Positions 22,745-34,600 of a stretch of DNA of 64,000 nucleotides are shown piece by piece (the first letter of the stretch is position 1; every line of letters starts with the position of its first letter). Below the pieces are notes generated by a model. That model had not been told where the DNA came from. It did no database searches and saw nothing but the letters and a program-made list of their open reading frames with translations. The stretch is from positions 36,592,501 to 36,656,500 of the forward strand of contig CM045733.1 in assembly GCA_024760905.1 (NCBI GenBank), read 5' to 3'. The position numbers were made by a program, and so were the translations under genes. This DNA is from Plotosus lineatus. Taxonomy: Eukaryota; Chordata; Actinopteri; Siluriformes; Plotosidae.

Positions 22745-23311
22745 AGAAACAGAGAGACAATCACACAAAAGTAGTTGTTCTGAGAAAGAACCTCAGACTC
22801 CAGCTATGGATTGGCTTATATTACTATATAAGCCCATTCTACTCTGATTGGTCCCTCTTGCTATATTTCCAAGAAATGGCAAAATGACATGATATGTCAT
22901 CTCTGATTGGTACATCGAAACCACACTTCTCAGCTAAATTTGTTTCTGAAAAATTACATCTTATGCCGAATTGGCCTCGAAGGGTCTGAACTCCTCTCGC
23001 TTTGGATGGACATTTTGTACTTTTTTCAAGGTCCTTGTACAGGCTGGAATGACTGAATTAAAAATAATCTCACACTATTTTCAGTGAATAAACTACTCAT
23101 ACAATAATCACATAAATATTCCAATAATTAAATAGTGCTGCCCCGCCTTGATTGTTTGCCATGGATCTTTTCACCCATTCCTTTCCACCAACATTGGCAT
23201 CTTACACCCGCCTTCAAGTTCAGAAAAAGCACTAACTCTGTTCTAAAATCCTGAAACAGATATCATAGAGGGACAGATTGCATGCATGCAAAAAGAAAAA
23301 AAATCACAGAG

Positions 23312-23360
<49 letters not shown>

Positions 23361-23580
23361 CATTTTCACACCAACACATTAACAAAAAAGATCATTAGTT
23401 TTCATTTCCCCCTTATTTCCTTCTTATAAATTCCTGGATTTTAAACATTCATTAAACAAATCAGTTCATCTTTTCAGTGGAGCTTTTCAGTGGAGCCCTC
23501 CTCTCTCTGGACACTCACAAGTCAGCAAAGTCAAACCCAATATTTAGATAGCAAATCTGCTCATCTTATGTCCATTTTTA
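22745..23580. other. Intronic DNA with a (GA)n tract
   Basis: Nothing is recognised except (GA)n at 23320-23358. Confidence 0.5.
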
Positions 23581-23714
23581 GGCTCCAACCTTCCTGTGAC
23601 CTTAATTAGGATTCAGCGGTTTAGAAAATGAATTTCATTAGAGATGACTTCATTGGACAGTTCTATATCTTTTTTCCCTCCATATAAGCAAAAATCTTGG
23701 AAATATTTCATTGT

Positions 23715-23970
23715 CCCCCAGTGTAGCTAATTGGATTATCAATGGCCAGCTATGTCTCTCACTGTTCATGGTTAGAGACATGTAAAGCAATCATTGCTTA
23801 CTTTCATCAAAAGTAGGCTGCCTAGCTGTCAGAGTATTTGTGATCTGAGATGGCCTGGTGGGCTGTCCAGGGTGTACTCTGCCCTTGCTCAGAGGCAGCT
23901 GAGATGGGCACCAGCCTTCCCGCAACCCTAATTAGGATTAAGTGGTTCAGAAAATGAATGAATGAATATT
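23715..23970 (+). mobile_element. SINE family A body with L2-like tail, 5'-truncated
   Basis: It runs CCCCCAGTGTAGCTAATTGG, TGTCTCTCACTGTTCATGG and AAAGTAGGCTGCC, then the L2-like tail (GATGGCCTGGTGGGCTGTCC, GATGGGCACCAGCC, AGGATTAAGTGGTTCAG) and (GAAT)n. A partial L2-like tail also lies just upstream at 23580-23630, and a SINE B head fragment follows at about 24005-24085. Confidence 0.78.
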
Positions 23971-24183
23971 TTCTTTGCACTTTTATCAGTAAAAGTTAGA
24001 AAGTACACTGGCATGGTCAGCATTTCTGCCTCAGAGCAAGAAGGTCCTTGATCATCGTGACAGCCAGATCATTTCTTGTTGTGAGTGTAAAAGATTGTGT
24101 GTCTGCTGTTTTTGCAACGTGAATAAACAATGTGGTATAGTAAATGAAATAGGGAAAAACTTTTTTATTTTATTGTATTATTA

Positions 24184-24185
<2 letters not shown>

Positions 24186-24246
<61 letters not shown>
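24186..24246. repeat. (TG)n microsatellite
   Basis: About 61 bp of uninterrupted TG repeats. Confidence 0.98.
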
Positions 24247-24247
<1 letters not shown>

Positions 24248-24259
24248 ATAAGTACATTA

Positions 24260-25300
24260 TGTTCGCGTAAAAGATGATAAAATGAGTCAAATTCTTGATA
24301 GGTTATTTGTAAGATCATGAATCTCATTTGTCTGGAGATGATAGTTCTTACACAAACATGCCCTTTTGGAAATATATTTACAAATATCACAAAATTAAGA
24401 TTGTTCAAGGTTTCTATCACTGATTATGTCTAGTTGCTTTCAAAAGTGTGTATGAATGTCTGGAACTGGAATACAGTGCATTCACAAGTTCTGAACATTT
24501 CCATGACAACCAGTAAGTTATTTTGGGAAGCATGTTTTTTGCTGTTCGGAAAATCATACAGGACATGCACAGACAATCCTGAGATTCTCTTCTATGATTC
24601 TTCTGAAAGAGTTTGTACTAAAGACTCATTTAAATACCTAAAAGATGTGATTTTAAATTCAGATATACTTTATTGTCTGCTTCCACTGTAATAATGGTTC
24701 TACTGTAATAATGGTAATAATACATCATGGTTGCTCTGTTATTTATTATAATTTTACAACACACACATGCTGTTTAGGTTCTGAGAACTTGCACAACCAT
24801 TGGTCATGAAATATAAAATGGTTCTTATGACTAAAATATTACTCAGTACATTTCATTTAAACCAATACAGAATTTTGTTGCTGCATAACATCATAGAACA
24901 GATAAATGTAGTGTTCTAATTGACACGGAAATGGAGAAAATGCCATCTCTCTCACCCAATTGGCCAAGCCATTTACATGCACATGGACGTTGGCATTTTC
25001 TCAAAATGTGTGATGGCGTGAATGCTTGGTCTGCTGTGCCACTTAGAACTCTACAAATTATTTGTTGTCAAAAACAATGATCAGCCAAAGCAAAGTAATT
25101 TTACTGATTTAAATCTAAAGTAAATGTCTAATGTGGGATTTAGTTCTTTTTAAGCTGAACTGTTTTAGACAATATTTTTTTTGAGAGAAAGAGAAAGATT
25201 GTCTTTTTCAGCAACTAAGTTTGGTTGAATATTTGACTCACGTAATTTTAATCAATATTTTATGTTGCTTTACACTGTCCTGCCAAAAAATAAATAAATA
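24260..25300. other. Intronic DNA, nothing recognised
   Basis: The frame at 24434-24691 contains KDSFKYLKDVILNSD, faintly like the FKYLG region of a LINE reverse transcriptase. It is too short to call. Confidence 0.45.
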
Positions 25301-25304
25301 CTGA

Positions 25305-25489
25305 ATGACCAGGGTGGTGTAATGGTGCAGTGGCAAGGCTTGGTGAAGGTATTTCTTTGTGGAGTTTGCATGTCCCACATTCCTTGTGTGAGTTTTCTGT
25401 TGGTACTCCAGTTTCCTTCCAAAGTCCAAAGAGATACACATTTAGGGATATGATTATTCCAAATGCCCCGAGCTGTGAGTGTAAATGTT

Positions 25490-25567
<78 letters not shown>

Positions 25568-25705
25568 GCCCAGAGATGGGCTAGTGAGCTGTTCAGGGAA
25601 TGCCCTACCATTACCCGGGGTCTGCTGCAATGAGCTCTAGCCTCTTTGTGACCCTAATAGGCAATTAAGCAATTTGGAAAATGATTGAATGAATGAATGA
25701 CCAGA
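25305..25705 (+). mobile_element. SINE B with internal (TG)n
   Basis: The order is GGGTGGTGTAATGGTGCAGT, TGTGGAGTTTGCATGTCCC, CCAAAGTCCAAAGAGATAC, then (TG)n at 25495-25566, then the L2-like tail (GATGGGCTAGTGAGCTGTTC, ATGAGCTCTAGCC, CAATTAAGCAATTTGG) and (GAAT)n. Confidence 0.78.
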
Positions 25706-26105
25706 TCATGACATGAATTGACTTTGTATTCTATAACTGTAAAGCGAGTGAATAAGTTTTTCAGGGAGCATGGGAAATAAGTTTCACACAAAATATTTTA
25801 CCCCATAGTGTTGGTCCTAACCCTAGTGAAACACAATGGAGAAGATTTTATGACGTCATTCAATTTTCCCATCATCATTTCATGATGTCAGTGAAAAAGA
25901 ATCCAACTCTGTATAGAAATAAATGTTGTGATGTTGTTTAAGTGTGTCAAAACACTGCCATGATGACTATATGCTGCAATCAAAGTGAAAGGTTATTTAA
26001 TAATAAGAGTTTTGCACATTTTAGTCGGCTGTGTACATTGGAAAAAAATCATATGCGACTGATGGAACTATCGGCATTTTAATTTTATTCTTGTAGATGC
26101 ATTTA

Positions 26106-27716
26106 TTGACTGATGACAGAAGTGTGCTGGGAAGATGGAAAGAGTACTTTGAAGAGCTGATGAATGAGGAAAATGAGAGAGAAAAAAGAGGAGAAGGGGT
26201 GACCGTTGAGGACCAGGAAGTAGCAAAGATTAGTAAAGGAGAAGTGAGGAGGGCATTGAAGAGGATGAAGAGTGGAAAGTCAGTTGGCCCTGATGACATA
26301 CCAGTTGAGCTATGGAAGTGTCTAGGGGAGGTAGCAGTAGATTTTCTGACAAGAATATTCAACAAGGTCTTAGAAAGTGAGCAGATGCCAGCGGAATGGA
26401 GGAGAAGTGTGCTTGTGCCCATTTTTAAGAACAAGGGAGATGTACAGAGTTGTGGCAACTACAGAGGGATAAAGTTGATGAGCCATACAATGAAGCTATG
26501 GGAAAGAATAGTGGAAGCAAGACTAAGGGCAGAGGTCATCATTTGTGAACAACAGTTTGGTTTCATGCCAAGAAAGAGCACCACAGATGCAGTTTTTGCC
26601 TTGAGGATGTTAATAGAGAAGTACAGAGAAGGTCAGAAGGAGCTGCATTGTGCCTTTGTGGATCTGGAGAAAGCATATGACAGGGTGCCGAGAGAAGAAC
26701 TGTGGTATTGTATGAGGAAGTCTGGAGTGACAGAGAAGTATGTTAGAGTGGTACAGGACATGTATGAGAGATGTAAGACAGTGGTGAGGTGTGCTGTCGG
26801 TGTGACAGAAGAGTTCAAGGTGGAGGTGGGACTGCATCAAGGGTCAGCTCTCAGTCCCTTCTTGTTTGCTATGGTGATGGACAGGCTAACAGACGAGGTT
26901 AGACAAGAATCTCCATGGACTATGATGTTTGCAGATGACATCGTGATCTGTAGTGAGAGCAGAGACCAAGTGGAGGAAAATCTAGAGAGGTGGAGGTATG
27001 CCCTGGAAAGGAGGGGATTGAAGGTTAGTCTTAGTAAGACAGAATACATGTATGTGAACGACAAGGACCCAAGAGGAACTTTGAGGTTACAGGGGGCAGA
27101 GATAAAGAAGATGGAGGATTTTAAGTACTTAGGCTCAACAATCCAGAGCAATGGAGAGTGTGGAAAAGAGGTGAAGAAGCGCGTGCAGGCAGGTTGGAAT
27201 GGATGGAGAAAAGTGTCCGGAGTGATGTGTGATAGGAGAGTATCGGCAAGAATGAAGGGAAAAGTGTACAAGACGGTGTTGAGGCCAGCGATGTTGTATG
27301 GTTTAGAAACAGTGGCCCTGGGGAAAAGACAGGAGTCAGAGTTGGAGGTAGCAGAGATGAAAATGTTGAGGTTCTCTTTGGGAGTAACGAGGATGGATAG
27401 GATCAGAAATGAGTACATCAGAGGGACAGCACATGTTAGATGCTTTGGAGACAAAGTCAGAGAGGCTAGATTGAGATGGTTTGGACATGTACAGAGGAGG
27501 GATAGTGAGTATATTGGTCGTAGGATGCTGAGGTTGGAACTACCAGGCAAAAGGCCCAGAGGAAGACCAAAGAGAAGATTTATGGATGCGGTGAAGGCGA
27601 ACATGAAGGTCGTTGGAGTAAGAGTAGAAGATGCAGAGGATAGGGAGAGATGGAGGCAGATCATTTGCTGTGGCGACCCCTGAAGGGAACAGCCGAAAGG
27701 AAAAGAAGAAGAAGAA
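26106..27716 (+). mobile_element. RTE-clade LINE copy C: 5'-truncated, open reverse transcriptase frame, 13-bp TSD
   Basis: A single 528-codon frame (26097-27683, its first codons in the target DNA) covers the whole reverse transcriptase and C-terminal region. The motifs in order are VPIFKNKGDVQSCGNYRGIK, FGFMPRKSTTDAVFALRML, FVDLEKAYDRVPREELWY, LHQGSALSPFLFAMVMDR, FADDIVICSESRDQ (catalytic box), LKVSLSKTEYM and FKYLGSTIQSNGECG. The C-terminus has LRWFGHVQRRDSEYIG and RPRGRPKRRFMDAVK. The endonuclease is absent through 5' truncation. The tail is GCGACCCCTGAAGGGAACAG..(GAA)n. GTAGATGCATTTA at 26093-26105 and 27717-27729 is a perfect TSD. The absence of stops over 1.58 kb suggests a recent insertion. 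The copy has no promoter or endonuclease, so it is probably not autonomous. Confidence 0.93.
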
Positions 27717-27729
27717 GTAGATGCATTTA

Positions 27730-28300
27730 GTTATTAAGTCAGATATGTTATTTGGACCAAACATGAGAAGATGGTAGAGGGAGAAGTAAATATTTGCCAA
27801 TATTTAAATATTAAATATTAAAATAAATGCTTTGAAACCTGTACAGAATTTATCACACATGTTTTTCACCTGTTTATTTTCAGCTTTACAGAGCAGGAAC
27901 AAAGAAGCATTTTTTTAAAGAATTACTTCAATCTAGCAGTGGTATCATAATTCTAATGCGAGAAGAGAAAAGGAGGCTTTTTACGATCACAAAATAATCA
28001 ACATTATTCGCTGTAAGGCAGTGTTTCAGTTAGTCAACAACATATTACTGTTTGTGACACATAATTTAAAAAAAAAAAACATGCAGCTTGTATTAGTATC
28101 ATGATAATGTGGGCCTGTGATCTATGAGCAGGGTTGCTAGGTTTCATGTGTAATCAGAATCAGAAATTGAGGAATGCATACCACGCTTACATGTTTGCCT
28201 TCAAAAGAACTGTGAAAAAGAACTGACCTTTCTCAGTACACAAACACTGTTGCAAGGATTTTTAAATTGTAGATGAAGTGCAAAGAGGAATAGCACAGTA
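27730..28300. other. Intronic DNA, nothing recognised
   Basis: AT-rich single-copy-looking sequence follows the TSD of LINE copy C. Confidence 0.5.
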
Positions 28301-28304
28301 ACGG

Positions 28305-28523
28305 CACAGTAAGACAGTGGTTAGCATGTCTGCCTCACTACAAGAAGGTCCTGGGTTTGAGTTCTGGGCTCAGCGAGGCCATTTCTGTGCGGAGTTTGCA
28401 TGTTCTGCTCGTGCTTAAATAGGTCTCCTCCCACATAAACACAGATTAGCTTTATTGGATGTTCCAAACTGCCCCAAGTTTGAGTATGGATGTTTTTTTT
28501 TGTTCGTTTTTTTTTTTTTTTGT

Positions 28524-28573
<50 letters not shown>

Positions 28574-28690
28574 ATTTACCTGCAATGGAATAGTGGGCTA
28601 TTTAGGGTGTACACTACTTATGCCGAGAGTCGACTGAGAAAGACTCCAGGCTCCTCATCCTTCTAATAAAGGATTGTTCAGTGAATGAAG
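28305..28690 (+). mobile_element. SINE B with internal poly(T) and (TG)n
   Basis: It has the head (AGACAGTGGTTAGCATGTC, CTACAAGAAGGTCCTGGGTT), CTGTGCGGAGTTTGCATGTT, CCAAACTGCCCC, poly(T), (TG)n at 28527-28571, and a decayed L2-like tail (GGGCTATTTAGGGTGTACAC, AAAGACTCCAGGCTCCTC). Confidence 0.75.
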
Positions 28691-29730
28691 TTTTCCATAT
28701 TTAACAAATTAAAACTTTTCCCCTTGAGACCAACTTCTCAATTTCACTCACTCCTATAATAAACTCATTAAATTACTGTAAGTCTTAAAATGCGGCAGAC
28801 AGGGTACACACTGTAAGAAACAAGTACAATTTTGATTGATTCACTGTTGTAACCATAAATTGTTTATCAGCATCATGGAACAAAGCCTTTTTTTCAGCAT
28901 CATGGAACAAAGTGTTTTTATTCACAGTCCAGTTATAATAATTATTTTACCATAATTTGTAAAAATAAGTGTTAGTTATCTCATAATAGATCTATTTAAT
29001 ATTCATGATTATGTTGTCTTTTTATTCTCTTGGTGTTTGCTGAGGCCATATTCTCTCTTTGGTGTGCATGTTTGCAGGTCTGTATACTGTGTCCACAATT
29101 ATTGGCATCCCTGGTTAAGATGTGTTCTTTCACTTCTAATAATTTTTTTTTCTAAATACCACAATGAAAAAAGAGAAAAATCCAATCTTTAATTCCAAAG
29201 CATTTATTTAGTGAGGGACGGAGAATCCCACATCAAGAAATAACTCTTTTACATCAAATCAGGTATCTGATGTTCATACTTTGTACAACCCCCTTTTCCC
29301 AACAACACATCACCTAACCATCTCCTATAATGTTTCACAAGATAGGAGAATACGGAAAGAGGGATCTTCAACCATTCCTCTTTGCATACTCTCTCTAAAT
29401 TATCTAGTGACCTGGTGCTCTGCACTCTCCTCTTCAGCTCACTCCACAGGTTTTCAATGTGTTTGAGGTTGGAGGACTGAGACGGCCATGGAAGGAGCTT
29501 GATTCTGTGTCAGGTGAACCATTTCTGTGTTGATTCAGCCATATGCTTTGAGTTATTCTCTTGCTGAAAGACCCAGTGAGTACCCATCTTCAGCTTTCAG
29601 GCAGAAAACACCATATTTTGATTTAAAATGCCTGATATTTCAAAGTGTCCTTGACGTCATGCACCTTAACAAGGTTCCCAGGGCCTGTGAAAGAGAAACA
29701 GGCCCACAGCATTCTTGATCCTTCCTCATA

Positions 29731-30036
29731 CGGTAGGCCCCCGTTACTTGCGGAGATTTGGTTCCAGCCCTCCCGAGAATCAAGATAATCCGCGAGTTCT
29801 GTACCCGGAAGTAAAACCCTATGTATGATATTACATGTGCAAATAATCAACCGAAAGTAAAATACTCTGTAGTGTATATATTACATGTGCTAAAATGTGC
29901 TTCTTAAACACTTTCTATAGACAGTCTTACTCATTAATGCAGTATTCATGTAGTAAAATGTAGTAATGATTAAGAAAAACTTTTTAATTTTTACTGTGAT
30001 GTTTATTGATAATAAAATATAAACATTATACAGCAC

Positions 30037-30104
<68 letters not shown>

Positions 30105-30245
30105 ATAAAAGAACATGAAGTATTGAAGTGTAATAAACTGGTTTAAACTTGAATAAACATACTTCTAGTTCTATAGTACTGCACGTAGTTGTAAAAAATG
30201 CCCACTAGAGGGAGACATTGCATTATATTTACTGCACATAAAGAA
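29731..30245 (+). mobile_element. Pogo-like element, 5' half, nested in a Tc1 element
   Basis: It starts with CGGTAGGCCCCCGTTACTTG, a Tigger/pogo-style terminus, and runs through GATAATCCGCGAGTTCTG. It contains (TA)n at 30039-30099 and ends near AAAAATGCCCACTAGAGGG..TGCATTA. That last block recurs at 53121-53170, upstream of the opposite terminus of the same family. Confidence 0.6.
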
Positions 30246-30320
30246 CATAAAATAACCAGACCCATTTAGTGTTTGTTGCCAAAAAGCTCTATCTTGTTTT
30301 CATCTGACCAAAGTACATGA

Positions 30321-30412
30321 TCCCAGGTGAAGTCCCAGTACTGCTGATTGAACATTGAACTCCAGGTCCCAGGTGAAGTCCCAGTACTGCTGATTGAACA
30401 TTGAACTCCAGG
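30321..30412. repeat. Perfect 46-bp tandem duplication
   Basis: The unit starting TCCCAGGTGAAGTCCCAG occupies 30321-30366 and is repeated without change at 30367-30412, inside the Tc1 family A transposase remnant. Confidence 0.97.
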
Positions 30413-30564
30413 CATTTGTGTTTATGATTGTGAGAGAGAGAAAGACTTGTGAAAGTTGACAAACATCCATCTAACTTGAATGGTGTGAGTCCTTTGTCTT
30501 TCCCATGTTGAAGAATGGATAAGAAAATGGCCTCTGTGTCACATCATATTTATTTCCAAGCGGT

Positions 30565-30715
30565 ATGCATAGCTGTCAGCATGATTCTACCTTGTGATGG
30601 CCTGGCGAGCTGTCCAGGGTATAATCTGCCCTCGCCCAGTGTTAGCTGAGATCATCTCCATCCTCCCTACAACCCTAATTAGATAAGTAAATGTTTCAGA
30701 AGATGAATGAATGAC
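30565..30715 (+). repeat. SINE family A 3' end with L2-like tail
   Basis: ATAGCTGTCAGCATGATTCT, GATGGCCTGGCGAGCTGTCC and ACCCTAATTAGATAAG, then (GAAT)n. The head and body are missing. Confidence 0.75.
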
Positions 30716-30719
30716 AGAA

Positions 30720-31435
30720 AATGCTGATGTGCTCAATATTTATTTCCTCTCATTGTATATTAATCATACTACAGCATATAATCAAACAATTCACATTTTG
30801 CCCAGTACTGAAAAATGTGATTTTAAATAACATTTTTCTTCATCTATTTTTACCCGACACACATTTAATCATGCAAAATTATATGTATAATTTGTGAAAC
30901 CCATCTAATCATTTGAGTAAAAGATGTATCTGAATAATCTACTGAATTTACTGAGTTTCCTGATATTTCTAACTCAATTTCTGCCCTGTGTCCATCATCC
31001 ATCATGAGTCAAGTTTGACCTGGAATTGTAAACTCTGTACGAGAATATAGTTCACAAACATGTACAAAGCAATAGTATATACCACATAAATTATTGCACA
31101 AAAATGTTGATAAACTATAAAGTGATGAGATATAGAGTGACAAAGAGACAATGGAAAAAGAAAAAGTCTGTACGTGACTCAATGACATTTAAAATTCAGA
31201 TGATATGGCCTACAGGACACTGAATTATGTCACTTTTGATCTCTGTGCATTCATGTTTTATAGTAAGTTGTGATGGCCTATGTGTTCATATTTTATTAGA
31301 AACAACCTAGTCAAGTAATTGTTTGAATTTATAATGTTTACTGATCATGCTGTCTTTTTTCCTCCTTTAATGTATTTATGAGACGATGGTTAAATCCTCA
31401 TTTTATTGTTGGACTTTGGAATCACACTGGCAAAC
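30720..31435. other. Intronic DNA, nothing recognised
   Basis: AT-rich with no named feature. Confidence 0.5.
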
Positions 31436-31439
31436 TGAC

Positions 31440-31550
31440 AGGAAATCCACACAAACACAAAAATAACATGCAAACTATACACAGAAAAGCCAAGATTCAA
31501 ACCCCTGCTCTTCTTGCTGTGATTTGACAGTGATAACCACTGAGCTGTCA
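31440..31550 (-). repeat. SINE B 5' fragment
   Basis: ACATGCAAACTATACACAGA, GATTCAAACCCCTGCTCTTC and GATAACCACTGAGCTGTCA form a minus-strand SINE B head with a recognisable B box. Confidence 0.65.
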
Positions 31551-31648
31551 TGTTTTTGTTGAGGGCCTTTGTCATGTTCTTTTCTTGGGGCCCACAAACA
31601 AAGGGCTGGCCCTGCTCTGATATATTACTTTTTGAGCATTTTAGGTCT

Positions 31649-34600
31649 TCTTCTTCTTCTTCTTTTCCTTTCGGCTGTTCCCTTCAGGGGTCGCCACAGC
31701 GAATTGTCTGCCTTCATCTCACCCTATCCTCTGCATCTTCTTCTCTTACACCAACTGCCTTCATGTCCTCCTTCACCACGTCCATGAATCACCTCTTTGG
31801 TCTTCCTCTAGGCCTTCTGCCTGGTAGTTCCAACCACAGCATCCTACTACCAATATACTCACTATCCCTCCTCTGTACATGTCCAAACCATCTCAATATA
31901 GCCTCTCTGACTTTGTCTCCAAAACAACTTACATGTGCTGTGCCTCTGATGTTCTCATTCCTGATCCTATCCATTCTCATTACTCCCAAAGAGAACCTCA
32001 ACATTTTCATCTCTGCTACCTCCAGCTCTGCCTCCTGTCTTTTCCCCAGGGCCACTGTTTCTAAACCATACAACATCACTGGCCTGGACACGTCTTGTAC
32101 ACTTTTCCTTTCATTCTTGCCGATACCCTCCTATCACACATCACACTGGACACTTTTCTCAAACCATTCCAACCAGCCTGCACACACTTCTTCACCTCTT
32201 TTCCCACACTCTCCATTGCTCTGGATTGTTGAGCCTAAGTACTTAAAATCCTGCACCTTCCTTATCTCTGTTCCCTGTAACCTCACCGTTCCTGTTGGGT
32301 CCTTTTAATTCGTACAAATGTATTCTGTCTTACTGAGGCTAGCCTTCATTCCCCTCCTTTCCAGGGCATACCTCCACCTCTCTAGATTTTCTTGCACCTG
32401 TTCTCTGCTCTCACTGCAGATCACAATGTCATCTGCAAACATTATAGTCCATGGGGAATCTTGTCTAACCTCGTCTGTCAGCCTGTCCATCACCATAGCA
32501 AACAAGAAGGGGCCTGTAGCTGACCCTTGATGCAGACCTACCTCCACCTTGAACTCTTCTGTCACACCGGCAGCACACCTCACCACTGTCTTACATCTCT
32601 CATACATGTCCTGCACCACTCTAACATACTTCTCAGCCACTCCAGACTTCCTCATGCAATACCAGAGTTCCTCTCTCAGCACCCTGTCATATGCTTTCTC
32701 GAGATCCACAAAGGCACAATGCAGCTCCTTCTGACCTTCTCTGTACTTCTCTATTAACATCCTCAAGGCAAAAACTGCATCTGTGGTGCTCTTTCTTGGC
32801 ACGAAACCAAACTGTTGTTCACAAATGCTGACTTCTGCCCTTAGTCTAGCTTCCACTATTCTTTCCCATAACTTCATTGTATAGCTCATCAACTTTATCC
32901 CTCTGTAGTTGCCACAACTCTGCACATCTCCCTTGTTCTTAAAAATGGGCACAAGCACACTTCTCCTCCATTCCTCTGGCATCCTCTCACTCACTAAGAC
33001 CTTGTGGAATGTTCTTGTAAGTAAATCTACTGCTACCTCTCCTAGACACTTCCATACCTCCACTGGTATGTCATCAGGACCAGCTGCCTTTCCATTCTTC
33101 ATCCTCTTCAATGCCCTCCTCACTTCACCCTTACTAATCTTTGCTACTTCCTGCTCCTCAACGGTCACCTCTTCTATTCTTTTTTCTCTCATTTTCCTCA
33201 TTCATCAGCTCTTCAAAGTACTCTTTCCATCTTCCCAGCACACTTCTGTCATCAGTCAATACATTTCCTTTCTGTCCTTAATCACTCTAACTTGCTGCAC
33301 GTCCTTCCCATTTCTATTTTTCTGCTGTGCCAACCTGTATAAATCATTTTCTCCCTCCTTACTTTCCAACCAAACATACAAGTCATCATATGCCCTCTGT
33401 TTGGCCATTGACACCGCTACCTTCGCCTTAAGCTGTGTCTCCCTGTACTCCAGTTTACTCTCTTCATTCCTCTCTATGTCCCACTTCTTCTTAGCTAACC
33501 TCTTCCTTTGTACACACTCCTGCACTTCCTCATTCCACCACTAAGTCTCCTTTCTCCTCTCTTTCCAGATGACACACCAAGTATTCTCCTACCTGTCTCC
33601 TCGATCACATTAGCTGTAGTTCCAGTCATCTGGAAGCACTTCCTGACCACCCAAAGACATTTTCAACTCCTCCTTGAAGACAACACAACACTCTTCCTTT
33701 TTCAGCTTTCACCACTTTGTCTTCTGCTCTGCCTTTGCCTTCTTCACCTTCCTCACCATCAGCATCATCCTGCACACCACCATCCTATGCTGTTTGGCAA
33801 CACTCTCACCCACTACTACTTTGCAGTTACTGACTTCCTTCAAATTACATCGCCTACACAAGATGTAGTCTACCTGTGTGCTCTTACCTCCACTTTTATA
33901 AGTCACCCTATGCTCCTGTCTCTTCTGGAAGAATGCATTTACCATAGCCATTTCCATCCTTTTTGCAAAATCTGTCAACATCTGTCCTTCTGCGTTCCTG
34001 TCCTGGATACCAAACCTACCCATCACTTCCTCATCCCCTCTGTTTCCTGCACCAACATTTCCATTGACGTCTGCCCCAATGACCACTCTTTCACCTCTGG
34101 GGGTATTCAGCATCACTTCATCTAACTCACTCCAGAATCTCTCCTTCTCTTCTAGCTCACATCCTGCCTGTGGGGCATAAGCACTAACAACATTGAACAT
34201 CACACCTTCAATTTCTAACTTGAGACTCATCACTCTGTCTGACACTCTTTTCACTTCTAGAATGTTCCTGACAAACTCCTCCTTCAAGATGACTCCTACT
34301 CCATTTGTCTTCCCATCCACACCATGAAAAAACAGCTTAAACCCTGCTCCTAAGCTTCTAGCCTTGCTACCTTTCCACCTGGTCTCCTGAACACACAGCG
34401 TGTCCACCTTCCTCCTCTGCATCATGTCAGCCAGCTCTCTACCTTTTCCTGTCATAGTTCCAACATTCAAAGTCCCTACTTTCAGTACTGGACTCATGCC
34501 TTTTTTCTTCTCTCTCTGCCTACGGACACGCCTCCCACCTCTCCTCCTTTGACGTCTTCGACCAACAGTAGTCCAATTTCTACCAGCACCCTGTTGGTTA

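Larger units (their letters stand above)
29086..30560 (-). pseudogene. Tc1-like family A copy with nested pogo-like insertion
   Basis: It shares the family A terminus (CCACAATTATTGGCATCCC, GGTTAAGATGTGTTCTTTC). Minus-strand transposase remnants are visible as nucleotide similarity: the region around 29440-29490 encodes the PSQSSNLKHIENL-like catalytic end, and 30290-30350 the first-Asp block (TWDHVLWSDENKIELF-like). Foreign sequence interrupts it from about 29731 to 30245, and a 46-bp tandem duplication lies at 30321-30412. It ends by the HTH and leader region (GAATGGTGTGAGTCCTTTG). Confidence 0.75.

Noticed and set aside
22050..22760. A 236-codon minus-strand frame
   Set aside because: It is antisense to RTE copy B; its N-terminal poly-Phe comes from the (GAA)n tail.
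31550..32308. A 252-codon plus-strand frame
   Set aside because: It is antisense to the RTE polymerase C-terminus. Its first third reads through flanking DNA and the LINE tail.
33508..34125. A 205-codon plus-strand open frame
   Set aside because: It is antisense to the RTE endonuclease of copy D. Its composition (Leu, Ser, Thr-rich) is what the opposite strand of that coding region gives.
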